From: Pseudomonas hormoni
GTDB lineage: Bacteria > Pseudomonadota > Gammaproteobacteria > Pseudomonadales > Pseudomonadaceae
Assembly: GCF_018502625.1 (NCBI RefSeq)
Contig: NZ_CP075566.1
Location: forward strand, 1,183,001 to 1,247,000
Direction of reading: 5' to 3'
DNA: 64,000 bases
Shown here: in pieces, positions 51,777 to 62,162 of the stretch
Position numbering within the stretch: position 1 is the first letter of the stretch
Layout of the letters: each line of letters starts with the position of its first letter
Position numbers and translations under genes: made by a program
Notes under the pieces: generated by a model
Told to the model about the DNA's origin: nothing
The model's database searches: none
Seen by the model: the letters and a program-made list of their open reading frames with translations, nothing else

Positions 51777-52967
51777 ATGGCTCACGCACCCCAGATCAAA
51801 ATTCCCGCCACCTACATGCGTGGCGGCACCAGCAAAGGCGTGTTCTTCAGCCTGAAAGACCTGCCCGAAGCGGCACAGATTCCCGGCCCGGCGCGCGACG
51901 CCTTGTTGCTACGGGTGATCGGCAGCCCCGACCCGTACGACAAGCAAATCGACGGCATGGGCGGCGCGACCTCCAGCACCAGCAAAACCGTGATTCTGTC
52001 GAAAAGCATCAAGGCCGATCACGACGTCGATTACCTGTTCGGTCAGGTCTCCATCGACAAGCCATTCGTGGACTGGAGCGGCAACTGCGGCAACCTGTCG
52101 GCGGCGGTCGGTTCGTTCGCCATCAGCAATGGTCTGGTAGACGCCAGCCGCATCCCGCACAACGGTGTGGCGGTGGTGCGCGTGTGGCAGGCCAACATCG
52201 GCAAGACCATCATCGCCCACGTGCCGATCACCAATGGCGAGGTGCAGGAAACCGGTGATTTCGAACTCGACGGCGTGACCTTTCCAGCGGCCGAAGTGCA
52301 GGTTGAGTTCATGGATCCGGCGGCGGAAGAAGAGGGCGGTGGTGGTTCGATGTTTCCTACCGGGAATCTGGTGGATGACCTCGAAGTGCCCGGCGTCGGG
52401 ACTTTCAAGGCGACGATGATCAATGCGGGTATTCCGACTATTTTCGTCAATGCGGAAGACATCGGTTACACCGGTACCGAGCTGCAGGGCGCTATCAACG
52501 GTGATCCAAAAGCGCTGGCGATGTTCGAGACCATTCGTGCTTACGGTGCGCTGCGCATGGGGCTGATCAAGTCACTGGACGAGGCGGCCAAGCGTCAGCA
52601 CACACCGAAAGTGGCCTTCGTTGCCAAGCCTGCGGATTACGTCGCGTCAAGCGGTAAAGCGATTGCGGCAGGTGATGTCGATCTATTGGTGCGCGCGTTG
52701 TCCATGGGCAAATTGCACCACGCGATGATGGGCACCGCAGCGGTCGCTATCGGTACTGCCGCTGCCATTTCCGGCACCCTGGTGAATATCGCGGCGGGCG
52801 GAATCGAGCGCAATGCGGTGCGTTTCGGCCATCCGTCGGGCACCTTGCGCGTCGGCGCCGAAGCGAGTCAGGTGAACGGCGAGTGGACCGTCAACAAAGC
52901 CATCATGAGCCGCAGTGCGCGGGTGTTGATGGAAGGCTTCGTTCGTGTGCCGGGGGATTCTTTCTGA
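51777..52967 (+). CDS. prpF: 2-Methylaconitate isomerase PrpF
   Basis: A 396-residue protein with the diaminopimelate-epimerase fold (two similar halves) that moves the double bond of 2-methyl-aconitate made by AcnD. The N-terminal TYMRGGTSKGVFF, the GMGGATSSTSKTVIL segment and DWSGNCGNLSAAVGSFAI are family marks. AAGGAG lies eight bases before ATG 51777; 16 codons upstream in frame overlap the hairpin and are not used. Its presence with acnD means the AcnD/PrpF route operates; prpD is also present downstream. Confidence 0.95.
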   Translation: MAHAPQIKIPATYMRGGTSKGVFFSLKDLPEAAQIPGPARDALLLRVIGSPDPYDKQIDGMGGATSSTSKTVILSKSIKADHDVDYLFGQVSIDKPFVDWSGNCGNLSAAVGSFAISNGLVDASRIPHNGVAVVRVWQANIGKTIIAHVPITNGEVQETGDFELDGVTFPAAEVQVEFMDPAAEEEGGGGSMFPTGNLVDDLEVPGVGTFKATMINAGIPTIFVNAEDIGYTGTELQGAINGDPKALAMFETIRAYGALRMGLIKSLDEAAKRQHTPKVAFVAKPADYVASSGKAIAAGDVDLLVRALSMGKLHHAMMGTAAVAIGTAAAISGTLVNIAAGGIERNAVRFGHPSGTLRVGAEASQVNGEWTVNKAIMSRSARVLMEGFVRVPGDSF

Positions 52968-52980
52968 TCCAACGCAACCC

Positions 52981-53076
52981 CCTGTAGGAGCAGAGCTTGC
53001 TCGCGAAGACGGATTTGCATTCAGTATTGATGTTGACTGATACACCGCTTTCGCGAGCAAGCTCAGCTCCTACAGG
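52981..53076. repeat. REPIN inside the prp cluster, between prpF and prpD
   Basis: CCTGTAGGAGCAGAGCTTGC mirrors GCAAGCTCAGCTCCTACAGG. It starts 14 bases after the prpF stop and is the third REPIN in this cluster. Confidence 0.93.
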
Positions 53077-53168
53077 TGATCGTATTCCACAATAAGAAAG
53101 CACCGACTGACTGAGATCTAACCTGAACCGAGGTCCCATCAACGAACCACTTCAAGAGTGAATCGAAC

Positions 53169-54653
53169 ATGAGCACCAACGTCGACCAGAACAACCGCCC
53201 CGACTACGACACGGTCCTGCAGGACATTGCCGATTACGTCCTCAATTTCAAGATCGAGTCCAGGGAAGCCCTGGACACCGCCCGCAACTGCCTGATCGAC
53301 ACCCTCGGCTGCGGCCTCCTGGCCCTGCGCTTTCCTGAATGCACCAAACATCTGGGCCCGATTGTTGAAGGCACTGTCGTCCCGTTCGGCGCCCGCGTCC
53401 CCGGCACCCGCTACCGTCTCGATCCGGTCAAAGCGGCGTGGGACATCGGCTGCACCGTGCGCTGGCTCGACTACAACGACACCTGGCTTGCTGCCGAATG
53501 GGGCCATCCGTCCGATAACCTCGGCGGCATTCTCGCGGTGGCCGACCACCTGTCGCAAAAGCGCCTGGCCAATGGCGACGCGCCGCTGACCGTTCGCGCC
53601 GTACTTGAAGCGATGATCATGGCCCACGAGATTCAGGGCGTCATCGCGCTGGAAAACTCCTTCAATCGTGTAGGCCTTGATCACGTCATCCTGGTGAAAG
53701 TCGCCTCGACCGCCGTTACCGCCAAACTGATGGGCGCCAATCGCGAGCAGTTGCTGTCCGCGTTGTCCCATGCCTTTGCCGACGGGCAAGCGTTGCGCAC
53801 CTATCGGCATGCGCCGAATGCCGGTTCACGCAAATCCTGGGCGGCGGGTGATGCGACCAGTCGAGGCGTGCGTCTGGCGGACATCGCGATGCGGGGCGAG
53901 ATGGGCATTCCCGGCGTCCTGACCGCCAGGCAGTGGGGCTTCTACGACGTGTTGTTCAGCCACACCAACAACGACCTGGCGCTCAAGCCCGAAGACAAGC
54001 GTGCGTTCAGTTTCACCCGCTCCTATGGCAGCTACGTGATGGAAAACGTGCTGTTCAAAATCAGTTTTCCGGCCGAATTCCACGCGCAAACGGCCTGTGA
54101 AGCCGCCGTCACCTTGCACCCGCAGGTCAGGAATCGCCTGCATGAGATCGACAGAATCGTCATCACCACCCACGAATCGGCGATCCGTATCATTTCCAAG
54201 GTCGGCCCGCTGGCCAATGCCGCAGACCGCGATCACTGCATTCAATACATGACCGCCGTCCCGTTGGCCTTCGGCAATCTGGTGGCCGAGCAGTACGAAG
54301 ATGACTTCCATGCGGCGCACCCGATCATCGATGTGCTGCGCGAGAAAATGGTTATCGTCGAAGACCCGCAATACACCCGTGAATACCTGGAGGCGGACAA
54401 ACGCTCGATTGCCAATGCGATACAGGTGTTTTTCAAGGACGGTTCAAGCACCGGGAAGGTGGTGGTGGAGTATCCGATCGGTCATCGTCGGCGTCGTGCG
54501 GACGGTATTCCGCTGCTGGAGGACAAGTTCAAGGCGAACCTGCTGACACGATTCACTGGTCAGCGTAGCGAGGAGATTTTTGCGTTGTGCAAGGATCAGG
54601 CGGCGCTTGAAGCGACGCCTGTTAATCGGTTTGTGGATTTGTTTGTTATCTAG
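53169..54653 (+). CDS. prpD: 2-Methylcitrate dehydratase PrpD
   Basis: A 494-residue iron-sulfur-free dehydratase of the MmgE/PrpD family. It has [42 protein letters not shown] with the probable catalytic residues, and [21 protein letters not shown]. PrpD converts 2-methylcitrate to 2-methylaconitate and, in some bacteria, rehydrates to 2-methylisocitrate. Having both AcnD/PrpF and PrpD in one cluster is usual for pseudomonads. It is the last gene of the cluster; the next gene is convergent. Confidence 0.95.
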   Translation: MSTNVDQNNRPDYDTVLQDIADYVLNFKIESREALDTARNCLIDTLGCGLLALRFPECTKHLGPIVEGTVVPFGARVPGTRYRLDPVKAAWDIGCTVRWLDYNDTWLAAEWGHPSDNLGGILAVADHLSQKRLANGDAPLTVRAVLEAMIMAHEIQGVIALENSFNRVGLDHVILVKVASTAVTAKLMGANREQLLSALSHAFADGQALRTYRHAPNAGSRKSWAAGDATSRGVRLADIAMRGEMGIPGVLTARQWGFYDVLFSHTNNDLALKPEDKRAFSFTRSYGSYVMENVLFKISFPAEFHAQTACEAAVTLHPQVRNRLHEIDRIVITTHESAIRIISKVGPLANAADRDHCIQYMTAVPLAFGNLVAEQYEDDFHAAHPIIDVLREKMVIVEDPQYTREYLEADKRSIANAIQVFFKDGSSTGKVVVEYPIGHRRRRADGIPLLEDKFKANLLTRFTGQRSEEIFALCKDQAALEATPVNRFVDLFVI

Positions 54654-54672
54654 AGGACCGCGTTATCGTTCA

Positions 54673-54692
54673 ATCGCTAGCCTGCTAGCGAT
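54673..54692. other. Short hairpin between convergent prpD and ppsR
   Basis: ATCGCTAG-CCTG-CTAGCGAT is a perfect 8-bp stem. It has no T-run on either side and could be the remnant of a REP sequence or a weak two-way transcript end. Confidence 0.5.
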
Positions 54693-54716
54693 GAGGCCAG
54701 AACAGGCAATAGAGAA

Positions 54717-55535
54717 TTACTTGAACCGCCGCTCAACCCCTTTCTCAACGAGAATTTTCGCCGAGATTTCTTCCACCGAAAAATGCGTGGAATTGATGTG
54801 CGCAATGTTCTCGCGGCGGAACAGGTTCTCCACCTCGCGCACTTCAAACTCGCACTGCGCGTAGCTCGAATAGCGGCTGTTGGGCTTGCGCTCGTTGCGG
54901 ATCGCGGTGAGGCGGTCCGGGTCGATGGTCAGGCCGAACAGCTTGTGCTGGTGGGCACGCAGGGCGTTCGGCAGGGTCAGGCGTTCCATGTCGTCTTCGG
55001 TCAGCGGGTAGTTTGCCGCGCGGATGCCGAATTGCATCGCCATGTACAGGCACGTCGGCGTCTTACCACAACGCGACACCCCCACCAGGATCAGGTCGGC
55101 CTTGTCGTAATAATGCGTGCGCGCACCGTCGTCGTTGTCGAGGGCGAAGTTCACTGCCTCGATGCGTTCCATGTAATTGGAGTTGCCGCCGATCGAGTGA
55201 GATTTGCCGACGGTGTAGGAAGAATGCTCGGTCAGTTCCTGTTCAAGCGGTGCCAGGAAGGTCGAGAAAATGTCGATCATGAAACCATTGGACGTTGCGA
55301 GGATCTCACGAATGTCCTGATTGACGATGGTGTCGAAGATAATCGGCCGGAAGCCGTCGGTTTCGGCGGCTTTGTTGATTTGTTGTACCATGGCCCGCGC
55401 TTTATCCACGTTGTCGATGTACGGCCGCGTGAATTTGCTGAAGGTAATGTTTTCGAACTGCGCCAGGAGGCTTTGACCCAGGGTTTCGGCTGTGATGCCG
55501 GTGCCATCGGAGATAAAGAAAGCAGATCGTTTCAT
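54717..55535 (-). CDS. ppsR: PEP synthase regulatory kinase/pyrophosphorylase
   Basis: A 272-residue bifunctional regulator (DUF299 family) that inactivates PEP synthase by ADP-dependent phosphorylation of a threonine and restores it by phosphate-dependent removal. The N-terminal [20 protein letters not shown] and the P-loop-like [19 protein letters not shown] are complete. ATG 55535 gives the normal start ([13 protein letters not shown]). It is divergent from ppsA with 174 bases between, so both promoters lie there. Confidence 0.95.
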   Translation of the reverse strand: MKRSAFFISDGTGITAETLGQSLLAQFENITFSKFTRPYIDNVDKARAMVQQINKAAETDGFRPIIFDTIVNQDIREILATSNGFMIDIFSTFLAPLEQELTEHSSYTVGKSHSIGGNSNYMERIEAVNFALDNDDGARTHYYDKADLILVGVSRCGKTPTCLYMAMQFGIRAANYPLTEDDMERLTLPNALRAHQHKLFGLTIDPDRLTAIRNERKPNSRYSSYAQCEFEVREVENLFRRENIAHINSTHFSVEEISAKILVEKGVERRFK

Positions 55536-55709
55536 TTGCACCTTGGGCCTTAAGCTAATGATCATTCTTGGATATGATAGGCACGATTTGCCGACCGCCA
55601 TTGGTCCGCATTCTCACTTATTTTCCAGGTCCAGGCCATACAGCCGGCAAATGCTCCCTCGGAGCGCCGGCTTCTGAGCTTTTCCAACACAGTTAGTGGA
55701 GAGATCACC

Positions 55710-58085
55710 TTGGTAGAGTACGTAGTTTCCCTCGATAAGCTCGGCGTCCATGATGTAGAGCACGTAGGGGGCAAGAACGCATCCCTGGGCGAGATGATCA
55801 GTAACCTTGCAGGTGCCGGTGTATCGGTACCCGGTGGCTTCGCCACGACAGCTCAGGCTTATCGTGATTTTCTGGAACTGAGCGGCCTGAACGATCAGAT
55901 CCACGCCGCCCTCGACGCCCTGGACGTCGATGATGTCAACGCCCTGGCCAAGACCGGCGCCCAGATCCGTCAATGGATCATGGACGCCGAATTCCCCGAG
56001 AAGCTCAACGCCGAGATCCGCACTGCGTTCGCCACGCTGTCGGCCGGCAACCCTGACATGGCCGTGGCCGTGCGCTCTTCCGCTACCGCCGAAGACCTGC
56101 CGGACGCTTCCTTCGCCGGTCAGCAGGAAACTTTCCTGAACATCCGTGGTGTCGAAAACGTCATTCGCGCCGCCAAAGAGGTGTTCGCTTCACTGTTCAA
56201 CGACCGCGCCATTTCCTATCGCGTACATCAGGGCTTCGATCACAAGCTGGTGGCCCTGTCGGCTGGCGTGCAGCGCATGGTCCGCTCCGAAACCGGCACC
56301 GCCGGCGTGATGTTCACCCTCGATACCGAATCGGGTTTCCGTGACGTGGTGTTCATCACCGGCGCCTACGGCCTGGGTGAGACCGTCGTACAAGGCGCGG
56401 TGAACCCGGACGAATTCTACGTCCACAAACAAACCCTCGAAGCCGGCCGTCCGGCCATCCTGCGCCGTAACCTGGGCAGCAAAGCCATCAAGATGATCTA
56501 CGGCGAAGTCGCCACGGCGGGCAAGTCGGTCAAGACCATCGACGTCGACAAGGCCGATCGTGCGCGTTTCTGCCTCAGCGACGCCGAAGTCAGCGAGCTG
56601 GCCAAACAGGCGATGATCATCGAGAAGCACTACAAGTGCCCGATGGACATCGAATGGGCCAAAGACGGCGACGACGGCAAGCTCTACATCGTTCAGGCCC
56701 GTCCTGAAACCGTGAAGAGCCGCACCCAGGCCAACGTCATGGAACGTTACCTGTTGAAAGAAACCGGCACCGTGCTCGTTGAAGGTCGCGCCATTGGCCA
56801 GCGTATCGGCGCCGGCAAGGTGCGGATCATCAAGGACGTGTCCGAGATGGACAAAGTCCAGCCGGGCGACGTGCTGGTCTCCGACATGACCGACCCGGAC
56901 TGGGAACCGGTCATGAAGCGCGCCAGCGCCATCGTCACCAACCGTGGCGGCCGTACTTGCCACGCGGCGATCATCGCTCGCGAGCTGGGCATCCCGGCCG
57001 TGGTCGGTTGCGGCAACGCCACCCAGCTGTTGAAAGACGGCCAGGGCGTCACCGTTTCCTGCGCTGAAGGCGACACCGGCTACATCTTCGAAGGCGAACT
57101 GGGCTTCGACATCAAGAAAAACTCCGTCGATGCCATGCCGGACCTGCCGTTCAAGATCATGATGAACGTCGGCAACCCGGACCGCGCGTTTGACTTCGCG
57201 CAACTGCCGAACGCCGGTGTGGGCCTGGCCCGTCTGGAGTTCATCATCAACCGCATGATCGGTGTGCACCCGAAAGCGCTGCTGAACTACGACGGTCTGC
57301 CGCAGGAAATCAAGGACAGCGTCGACAAGCGCATCGCCGGTTACAACGATCCTGTCGACTTCTATGTCGACAAACTGGTGGAAGGCATCAGCACCCTGGC
57401 GGCAGCGTTCACGCCGAAAAAGGTCATCGTGCGTCTGTCGGACTTCAAGTCCAACGAATACGCGAACCTGATCGGCGGCAAGCTCTACGAGCCGGAAGAA
57501 GAAAACCCGATGCTGGGCTTCCGTGGCGCTTCGCGTTATATCAGCGAGTCGTTCCGTGACTGCTTCGAACTCGAGTGCCGCGCCCTCAAGCGTGTGCGCA
57601 ACGAGATGGGCCTGACCAACGTCGAAATCATGGTGCCGTTCGTCCGTACCCTGGGCGAAGCGAGCCAGGTCGTCGACCTGCTGGCTGAAAACGGTCTGGC
57701 CCGCGGCGAAAACGGCCTGCGCGTGATCATGATGTGCGAACTGCCGTCCAACGCGATTCTGGCGGAAGAATTCCTTGAGTTTTTCGACGGTTTCTCCATC
57801 GGCTCCAACGACCTGACTCAGCTGACGCTGGGCCTGGACCGTGACTCCGGGATCATCGCTCACCTGTTCGACGAGCGTAACCCGGCGGTCAAGAAGCTGC
57901 TGGCGAACGCCATTTCCGCGTGCAACAAGGCCGGCAAGTACATCGGCATTTGCGGTCAGGGCCCTTCGGACCACCCTGATCTGGCCAAATGGCTGATGGA
58001 GCAGGGCATCGAAAGCGTTTCGTTGAACCCCGATTCCGTACTGGAAACCTGGTTCTTCCTGGCGGAAGGTCAAGCGGCAGTTTGA
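55710..58085 (+). CDS. ppsA: Phosphoenolpyruvate synthase
   Basis: A 791-residue enzyme that makes PEP from pyruvate and ATP in gluconeogenesis. The ATP-grasp domain has [20 protein letters not shown], the phosphohistidine domain [20 protein letters not shown], and the C-terminal PEP barrel has [37 protein letters not shown] and [19 protein letters not shown]. It starts with TTG at 55710, with GGAGAG seven to twelve bases upstream; no in-frame ATG lies near. The threonine just before the active histidine, the PpsR target, is present (GGRTCHAAI). Propionate use through the neighbouring prp genes yields pyruvate, which this enzyme can return to PEP. Confidence 0.96.
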   Translation: MVEYVVSLDKLGVHDVEHVGGKNASLGEMISNLAGAGVSVPGGFATTAQAYRDFLELSGLNDQIHAALDALDVDDVNALAKTGAQIRQWIMDAEFPEKLNAEIRTAFATLSAGNPDMAVAVRSSATAEDLPDASFAGQQETFLNIRGVENVIRAAKEVFASLFNDRAISYRVHQGFDHKLVALSAGVQRMVRSETGTAGVMFTLDTESGFRDVVFITGAYGLGETVVQGAVNPDEFYVHKQTLEAGRPAILRRNLGSKAIKMIYGEVATAGKSVKTIDVDKADRARFCLSDAEVSELAKQAMIIEKHYKCPMDIEWAKDGDDGKLYIVQARPETVKSRTQANVMERYLLKETGTVLVEGRAIGQRIGAGKVRIIKDVSEMDKVQPGDVLVSDMTDPDWEPVMKRASAIVTNRGGRTCHAAIIARELGIPAVVGCGNATQLLKDGQGVTVSCAEGDTGYIFEGELGFDIKKNSVDAMPDLPFKIMMNVGNPDRAFDFAQLPNAGVGLARLEFIINRMIGVHPKALLNYDGLPQEIKDSVDKRIAGYNDPVDFYVDKLVEGISTLAAAFTPKKVIVRLSDFKSNEYANLIGGKLYEPEEENPMLGFRGASRYISESFRDCFELECRALKRVRNEMGLTNVEIMVPFVRTLGEASQVVDLLAENGLARGENGLRVIMMCELPSNAILAEEFLEFFDGFSIGSNDLTQLTLGLDRDSGIIAHLFDERNPAVKKLLANAISACNKAGKYIGICGQGPSDHPDLAKWLMEQGIESVSLNPDSVLETWFFLAEGQAAV

Positions 58086-58102
58086 TGGTTTGATTGGGGA
58101 AT

Positions 58103-58218
58103 CTGTGGCGAGGGAGCTTGCTCCCGCTTGAGTGCGCAGCACTCACAATAACCGGCCCCGGCTGTCGGATTTTGGGGCTGCTGCGCAGCCCGGCGCGAGC
58201 AAGCTCGCTCGCCACAGG
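58103..58218. repeat. REPIN, GTGGCGAGGGAGC class
   Basis: CTGTGGCGAGGGAGCTTGCT mirrors AGCAAGCTCGCTCGCCACAG in 116 bases. It is just past ppsA and is the last REPIN of the window. Confidence 0.92.
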
Positions 58219-58253
58219 TGAACAGTCGTGCGGTCATCTTCAGTTAATCAAGT

Positions 58254-58286
58254 AGGGCGGGCTCCTCTGGATGCCGCCCTTTTTTG
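58254..58286 (+). terminator. Terminator after ppsA
   Basis: AGGGCGG...GCCGCCCT followed by six T. It ends only 13 bases before the start of the esterase gene. Confidence 0.8.
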
Positions 58287-58298
58287 TGCAAGAGCATT

Positions 58299-59288
58299 AT
58301 GCAAAGCAGCAGCAACCTATTTCCTGTCGCCCTGATCAGCGCCGAGCGGCGCGGCGATCTGAGCGAAGACGTTTATCGTTTGAAACCCGGCAACAGTCCT
58401 GATGGCACTGTGGAGTTGGCCGTGACCCGTTTGGGCATGGCGGATAAGCCCACGCACGGGGGCGTGCCGGTGATTCTGTTGCACGGCAGTTTTTCCAACC
58501 GGCGTTTCTGGTTTTCTCCAAAAGGCCTGGGGCTCGGTGCTTACCTGACACGCCTGGGATTCGATGTATGGATTCCGGAAATGCGCGGCCATGGCCTGTC
58601 CCAGCGCAACCAGAACTACCGCAAGAACCGCGTCGCCGACTACGCTCGTTACGATCTGCCGGCCATCGGCGCGTTCGTGCGTGAGCAGAGCGGCCAGGTC
58701 CCGCACTGGATCGGCCATTCACTGGGCGGAATTACCCTGGCGGCGGCGCTGGGGGGCGAGTACATCGGCGAACCGGTGGTGGCCTCTGCGGCGTTCTTCG
58801 GCACGCAAGTCAGCCGCACCTACTGGCCGTTGAAGATTCCGCCGGTTGAGTGGAGCGGGCGCTTCATTCTCAAGCGTTTCGCCCAACTGTCCGGTTCACG
58901 GCTCAAGCGCGGCCCGGAGGACGAGCCGATTGGCCTGGCCCTGGAAAGCATGCGCTGGTACGGTCTGTTCGGGCGCTTTGGCGATGCCGACAAGGATTGG
59001 TGGGCCGGATTGGCCGAAGTCCGGTTGCCGGTATTGGCGGTGAGTGCGGCGGGCGACCATCAGGATCCTGCGTGGGCCTGTCGCAAGTTGTTTGACCAGG
59101 TGGGCTCCGAGCACAAGCAGTTCATCAACCTCGGTCGCGAACAGGGCTTTGGCGACAACTTCGGTCACGTGGAAATGCTTGTCAGCAAAGCGGCGCAGAC
59201 TGAGGTCTGGCCGTTGGTGGCGCGCTGGTTGGCCGATCAGCACACGTCGTTGTCGGGAGACAAGCCGGATTTGGCGTCGGCAGTCTGA
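58299..59288 (+). CDS. Alpha/beta-hydrolase (putative esterase)
   Basis: A 329-residue alpha/beta-hydrolase. The oxyanion segment is VILLHGSFSNRRFWFSPKGL and the nucleophile elbow is GHSLGG in WIGHSLGGITLAA; a late histidine is in DNFGHVEMLV. It has no signal peptide. P. aeruginosa has a putative esterase (estX) at the same place between ppsA and the rraA homologue, and that synteny is the main support for orthology. Substrate unknown. ATG 58299 is preferred over the TTG at 58284, which lies in the terminator. Confidence 0.87.
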   Translation: MQSSSNLFPVALISAERRGDLSEDVYRLKPGNSPDGTVELAVTRLGMADKPTHGGVPVILLHGSFSNRRFWFSPKGLGLGAYLTRLGFDVWIPEMRGHGLSQRNQNYRKNRVADYARYDLPAIGAFVREQSGQVPHWIGHSLGGITLAAALGGEYIGEPVVASAAFFGTQVSRTYWPLKIPPVEWSGRFILKRFAQLSGSRLKRGPEDEPIGLALESMRWYGLFGRFGDADKDWWAGLAEVRLPVLAVSAAGDHQDPAWACRKLFDQVGSEHKQFINLGREQGFGDNFGHVEMLVSKAAQTEVWPLVARWLADQHTSLSGDKPDLASAV

Positions 59289-59409
59289 GCCTGATGCTCT
59301 ATCAAGGGCATTTCGCTCTGATCGGCTTGCGGCTAAGATATGACGCATTACGCTTTTCCGGTCACTTTGCGACATCCTCGATTGTCTTCCTCTTTACAGG
59401 AGTTTCTCG

Positions 59410-59901
59410 ATGAACCATTACATCACGCCTGACCTGTGCGACGCCTATCCGGAGCTGGTGCAGGTGCTGGAACCGATGTTCAGCAATTTCGGCGGCCGTG
59501 ATTCCTTCGGTGGCGAAATCGTGACCATCAAGTGCTTCGAAGACAACTCGCGGGTCAAGGAGCAGGTCGAGCTCAAAGGGAATGGCAAGGTGCTGGTGGT
59601 CGACGGTGGCGGTTCCCTGCGTCATGCGTTGCTGGGTGACATGCTGGCCGAGAAAGCCGCGAACAACGGTTGGGAAGGGCTGGTGATCTACGGTTGCATC
59701 CGCGACGTGGATATCATCGCGCAGACCGATCTGGGCGTTCAGGCCCTTGCCAGCCACCCGAGGAAATCCGACCGACGCGGGCTCGGCGATCTCAACGTGG
59801 TGGTGACCTTTGCCGGCGTGACGTTCCGTCCAGGCGAGTACATCTATGCGGACAACAACGGCGTGATCATCTCGCCAAGCCCGCTTGCAATGCCTGAATA
59901 A
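59410..59901 (+). CDS. rraA: RraA-family regulator of RNase E
   Basis: A 163-residue protein that forms trimers and binds RNase E to reduce its activity. The sequence shows [59 protein letters not shown] and [19 protein letters not shown], all family signatures. Members of the wider family can act as HMG/CHA aldolases, but the short length and these motifs fit RraA. It lies between the esterase and cmaX genes as in P. aeruginosa. An RraB-type gene is at 4366. Confidence 0.93.
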   Translation: MNHYITPDLCDAYPELVQVLEPMFSNFGGRDSFGGEIVTIKCFEDNSRVKEQVELKGNGKVLVVDGGGSLRHALLGDMLAEKAANNGWEGLVIYGCIRDVDIIAQTDLGVQALASHPRKSDRRGLGDLNVVVTFAGVTFRPGEYIYADNNGVIISPSPLAMPE

Positions 59902-59941
59902 AGCGTGAGCGAAGACTTTTTGTTTCCAGAATGGGGTGAGG

Positions 59942-60937
59942 ATGTTCGAGGAAGAAAACGCGCAGTGGGGCCTGGTGCATGCCCTGGTGCTGGATGGTAA
60001 AGGCGGTGCGCGTTCGATAGCCCGGACTGAACTCGATGACTTGCAGCTGCAGGCGCATGAAAGCCTGTGGCTGCACTGGGATCGCAGTCATCCGCAAACC
60101 CAGACCTGGCTGCGCAAATCCAGCGGTCTGAGTGAATTCAGCTGTGATCTGTTGCTGGAAGAAAACACCCGTCCGCGTCTCTTACAGCTTTCCGACAGCG
60201 AACTGCTGCTATTTTTGCGCGGGGTCAATCTGAATCCCGGTGCCGAACCGGAAGACATGGTCTCGGTGCGGATTTTCGCCGCGGCACAGCGGGTGATTTC
60301 CCTGCGTCTGCGTCCGTTGCGCGCCACCGATGAATTGCTGGTGCAGCTCGGCGAAGGCAAAGGACCGAAAACCGCCTCCGAACTCATCCTTTATATGGCT
60401 CAGTACCTCACCAACAAGGTGCAGGATCTGGTCGGTTGCCTCTCGGAAGTGGTCGATGAGGAAGAAGAGAAGCTGGATACCGACGAACGGTATACACCCG
60501 AACATGACTCCATTTTGCAGATCCGTCGAAGGGCGGCTGCGCTGAAACGTTTCCTGGCGCCGCAGCGGGATATTTTCGGACAGCTGACGCGGATAAAACT
60601 ACCCTGGTTTGTTGAAGATGACGGCGATTACTGGAACGAATTGAACAACAGCCTGACACGCTATCTCGAGGAGCTGGAGTTGACCCGGGAGCGCGTGGGG
60701 CTGGTCCTGGAGGCTGAAGACCGACGTTTGAGCGTGCGCATGAACCGCACGATGTACCGCTTCGGGATCATCACCGGGATCTTTTTGCCGATGAGTTTTC
60801 TGGCCGGTCTTTTGGGTATCAACGTGGGGGGAATTCCGTTCTCTGCCAGCCCTTATGGCTTCCCGATTGCCTGCCTGATGATGGTTTCGGTGGCATTGGG
60901 GCAGTGGTGGTTATTCCGACGTTTGCGCTGGGTCTGA
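59942..60937 (+). CDS. cmaX: CmaX, CorA/ZntB-like membrane protein
   Basis: A 331-residue protein of the CorA superfamily. A large cytoplasmic N-terminal domain is followed by two C-terminal membrane helices. The pore loop after the first helix is LLGINVGGIPF, the ZntB type rather than CorA GMN. In pseudomonads this gene, at the head of cmaX-crfX-cmpX next to sigX and oprF, is called cmaX. The family suggests divalent-cation movement, but transport has not been shown from sequence. GTG 59936 is an alternative start. Confidence 0.88.
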   Translation: MFEEENAQWGLVHALVLDGKGGARSIARTELDDLQLQAHESLWLHWDRSHPQTQTWLRKSSGLSEFSCDLLLEENTRPRLLQLSDSELLLFLRGVNLNPGAEPEDMVSVRIFAAAQRVISLRLRPLRATDELLVQLGEGKGPKTASELILYMAQYLTNKVQDLVGCLSEVVDEEEEKLDTDERYTPEHDSILQIRRRAAALKRFLAPQRDIFGQLTRIKLPWFVEDDGDYWNELNNSLTRYLEELELTRERVGLVLEAEDRRLSVRMNRTMYRFGIITGIFLPMSFLAGLLGINVGGIPFSASPYGFPIACLMMVSVALGQWWLFRRLRWV

Positions 60938-61000
60938 CGATGAACCATGTGACCCGTGCAAATCTGACCGCGTCTTTCACAGACATCACGAGAGGTGCGT

Positions 61001-61249
61001 ATGCACGATCCGTTTGAACAGTCTTTGCGCGACATGCTGAACGCTTCGCCGTCCACCCGTGACGACGATGCCTGTCTCGGCCGTGTCCTGAAAACCGCCA
61101 ATCGCCAGGTCGGCGCCGGTGATCTGTTCAGTCTGCTGGGCCGCTGGCTGCCCGCGCTGATGATCGCCCTGAATAACGGATCGGCGCACGTTTCGCCGGT
61201 TTCCCGTCACCGTAAACCTACCGTTCGCACTGCTGATAAGGCTGATTGA
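61001..61249 (+). CDS. crfX: CrfX, small cytosolic protein of the SigX locus
   Basis: An 82-residue hydrophilic protein that starts MHDPFEQSLRDMLNASPSTRDDDACLG and has one moderately hydrophobic stretch (FSLLGRWLPALMIALNNG). The place between cmaX and cmpX identifies it as crfX. GAGAGG lies five to ten bases before ATG 61001. Its stop is three bases before the cmpX ATG. Its role is not established. Confidence 0.85.
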   Translation: MHDPFEQSLRDMLNASPSTRDDDACLGRVLKTANRQVGAGDLFSLLGRWLPALMIALNNGSAHVSPVSRHRKPTVRTADKAD

Positions 61250-61251
61250 AT

Positions 61252-62076
61252 ATGGAACTTGATCTCTGGACTCAGAGCCTCGTCACTGCAATGACTGCGT
61301 TATGGACCAAGGTTGCGAATTTCATTCCGAACCTGTTCGGCGCACTGGTCGTGTTGCTGTTGGGTTTTGTCGTTGCGAAACTTTTGGATACTTTGCTGTC
61401 CAAGTTGCTCGCCAAGCTCGGTCTCGATCGCTTGATGGGCGGCACCGGTCTGACAAAATTGCTGTCCCGGGCCGGCCTTCAAGTGCCGATTTCGACGCTG
61501 ATTGGCAAAATTGTCTATTGGTTCGTTCTGCTGATTTTTCTGGTTTCGGCCGCAGAATCCCTTGGACTTGAGCGAGTTTCAGCTACGCTGGACATGCTTG
61601 CGCTGTATTTGCCGAAAGTTTTCGGCGCCGCGCTGGTGCTGCTGGTGGGTGTTTTGCTGGCACAACTGGCCAATGGGCTGGTGCGTGGAGCGGCAGAAGG
61701 CGTAGGGCTCGATTACGCCGCAGGGCTGGGGCGAATTGCCCAGGGCCTGGTAATTATCATCAGTATTTCGGTCGCGATCAGCCAGTTGGAGGTCAAGACT
61801 GACCTGCTGAACCATGTGATCGTGATTGTATTGATTACCGTTGGTCTGGCGGTTGCGCTGGCAATGGGTTTGGGAAGCCGGGAAATTGCCGGCCAGATTC
61901 TTGCGGGAATCTATGTGCGTGAGTTGTATCAGGTTGGGCAACAAGTGCGTGTTGGTGAGGTCGAAGGTCAGATCGAAGAGATCGGCACGGTTAAAACCAC
62001 ATTGCTGACCGATGAGGGTGAGCTAGTCTCTCTCTCCAATCGGATTCTCCTGGAGCAGCATGTGAGTAGCCGCTAA
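61252..62076 (+). CDS. cmpX: CmpX, mechanosensitive-channel-like membrane protein
   Basis: A 274-residue inner-membrane protein with about five hydrophobic helices: IPNLFGALVVLLLGFVVAKL, IVYWFVLLIFLVSAAESLGL, LPKVFGAALVLLVGVLLAQL, GLVIIISISVAISQLEV and HVIVIVLITVGLAVALAMGLG. The last part, YQVGQQVRVGEVEGQIEEIGTVKTTLL, resembles the beta-domain of MscS channels. Known at this locus as cmpX; loss of it in P. aeruginosa is reported to affect SigX activity and envelope behaviour. It is followed by the sigX gene. Confidence 0.92.
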   Translation: MELDLWTQSLVTAMTALWTKVANFIPNLFGALVVLLLGFVVAKLLDTLLSKLLAKLGLDRLMGGTGLTKLLSRAGLQVPISTLIGKIVYWFVLLIFLVSAAESLGLERVSATLDMLALYLPKVFGAALVLLVGVLLAQLANGLVRGAAEGVGLDYAAGLGRIAQGLVIIISISVAISQLEVKTDLLNHVIVIVLITVGLAVALAMGLGSREIAGQILAGIYVRELYQVGQQVRVGEVEGQIEEIGTVKTTLLTDEGELVSLSNRILLEQHVSSR

Positions 62077-62100
62077 CCCGGCAAACCCTGCTAATGTATG

Positions 62101-62132
62101 CCGCCGCAAAATGCCCTGAAGGGCTGCGGCGG
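62101..62132 (+). other. Strong hairpin between cmpX and sigX
   Basis: CCGCCGCA...TGCGGCGG encloses GCCCT-GA-AGGGC, giving a near-continuous stem of about 13 bp. No T-run follows (ACATTG), so it is probably a leader structure or partial stop ahead of sigX, 30 bases before the start codon. Confidence 0.65.
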
Positions 62133-62162
62133 ACATTGACCTGACTGTCGGCCCGACTTGTT

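Noticed and set aside
56190..58142. A 650-codon open frame on the minus strand opposite ppsA
   Set aside because: Antisense shadow of PEP synthase with the same odd composition.
1..58218. CRISPR array
   Set aside because: The repeated units are inverted pairs of REP sequences scattered between genes, not direct repeats with regular spacers, and no cas genes are present.
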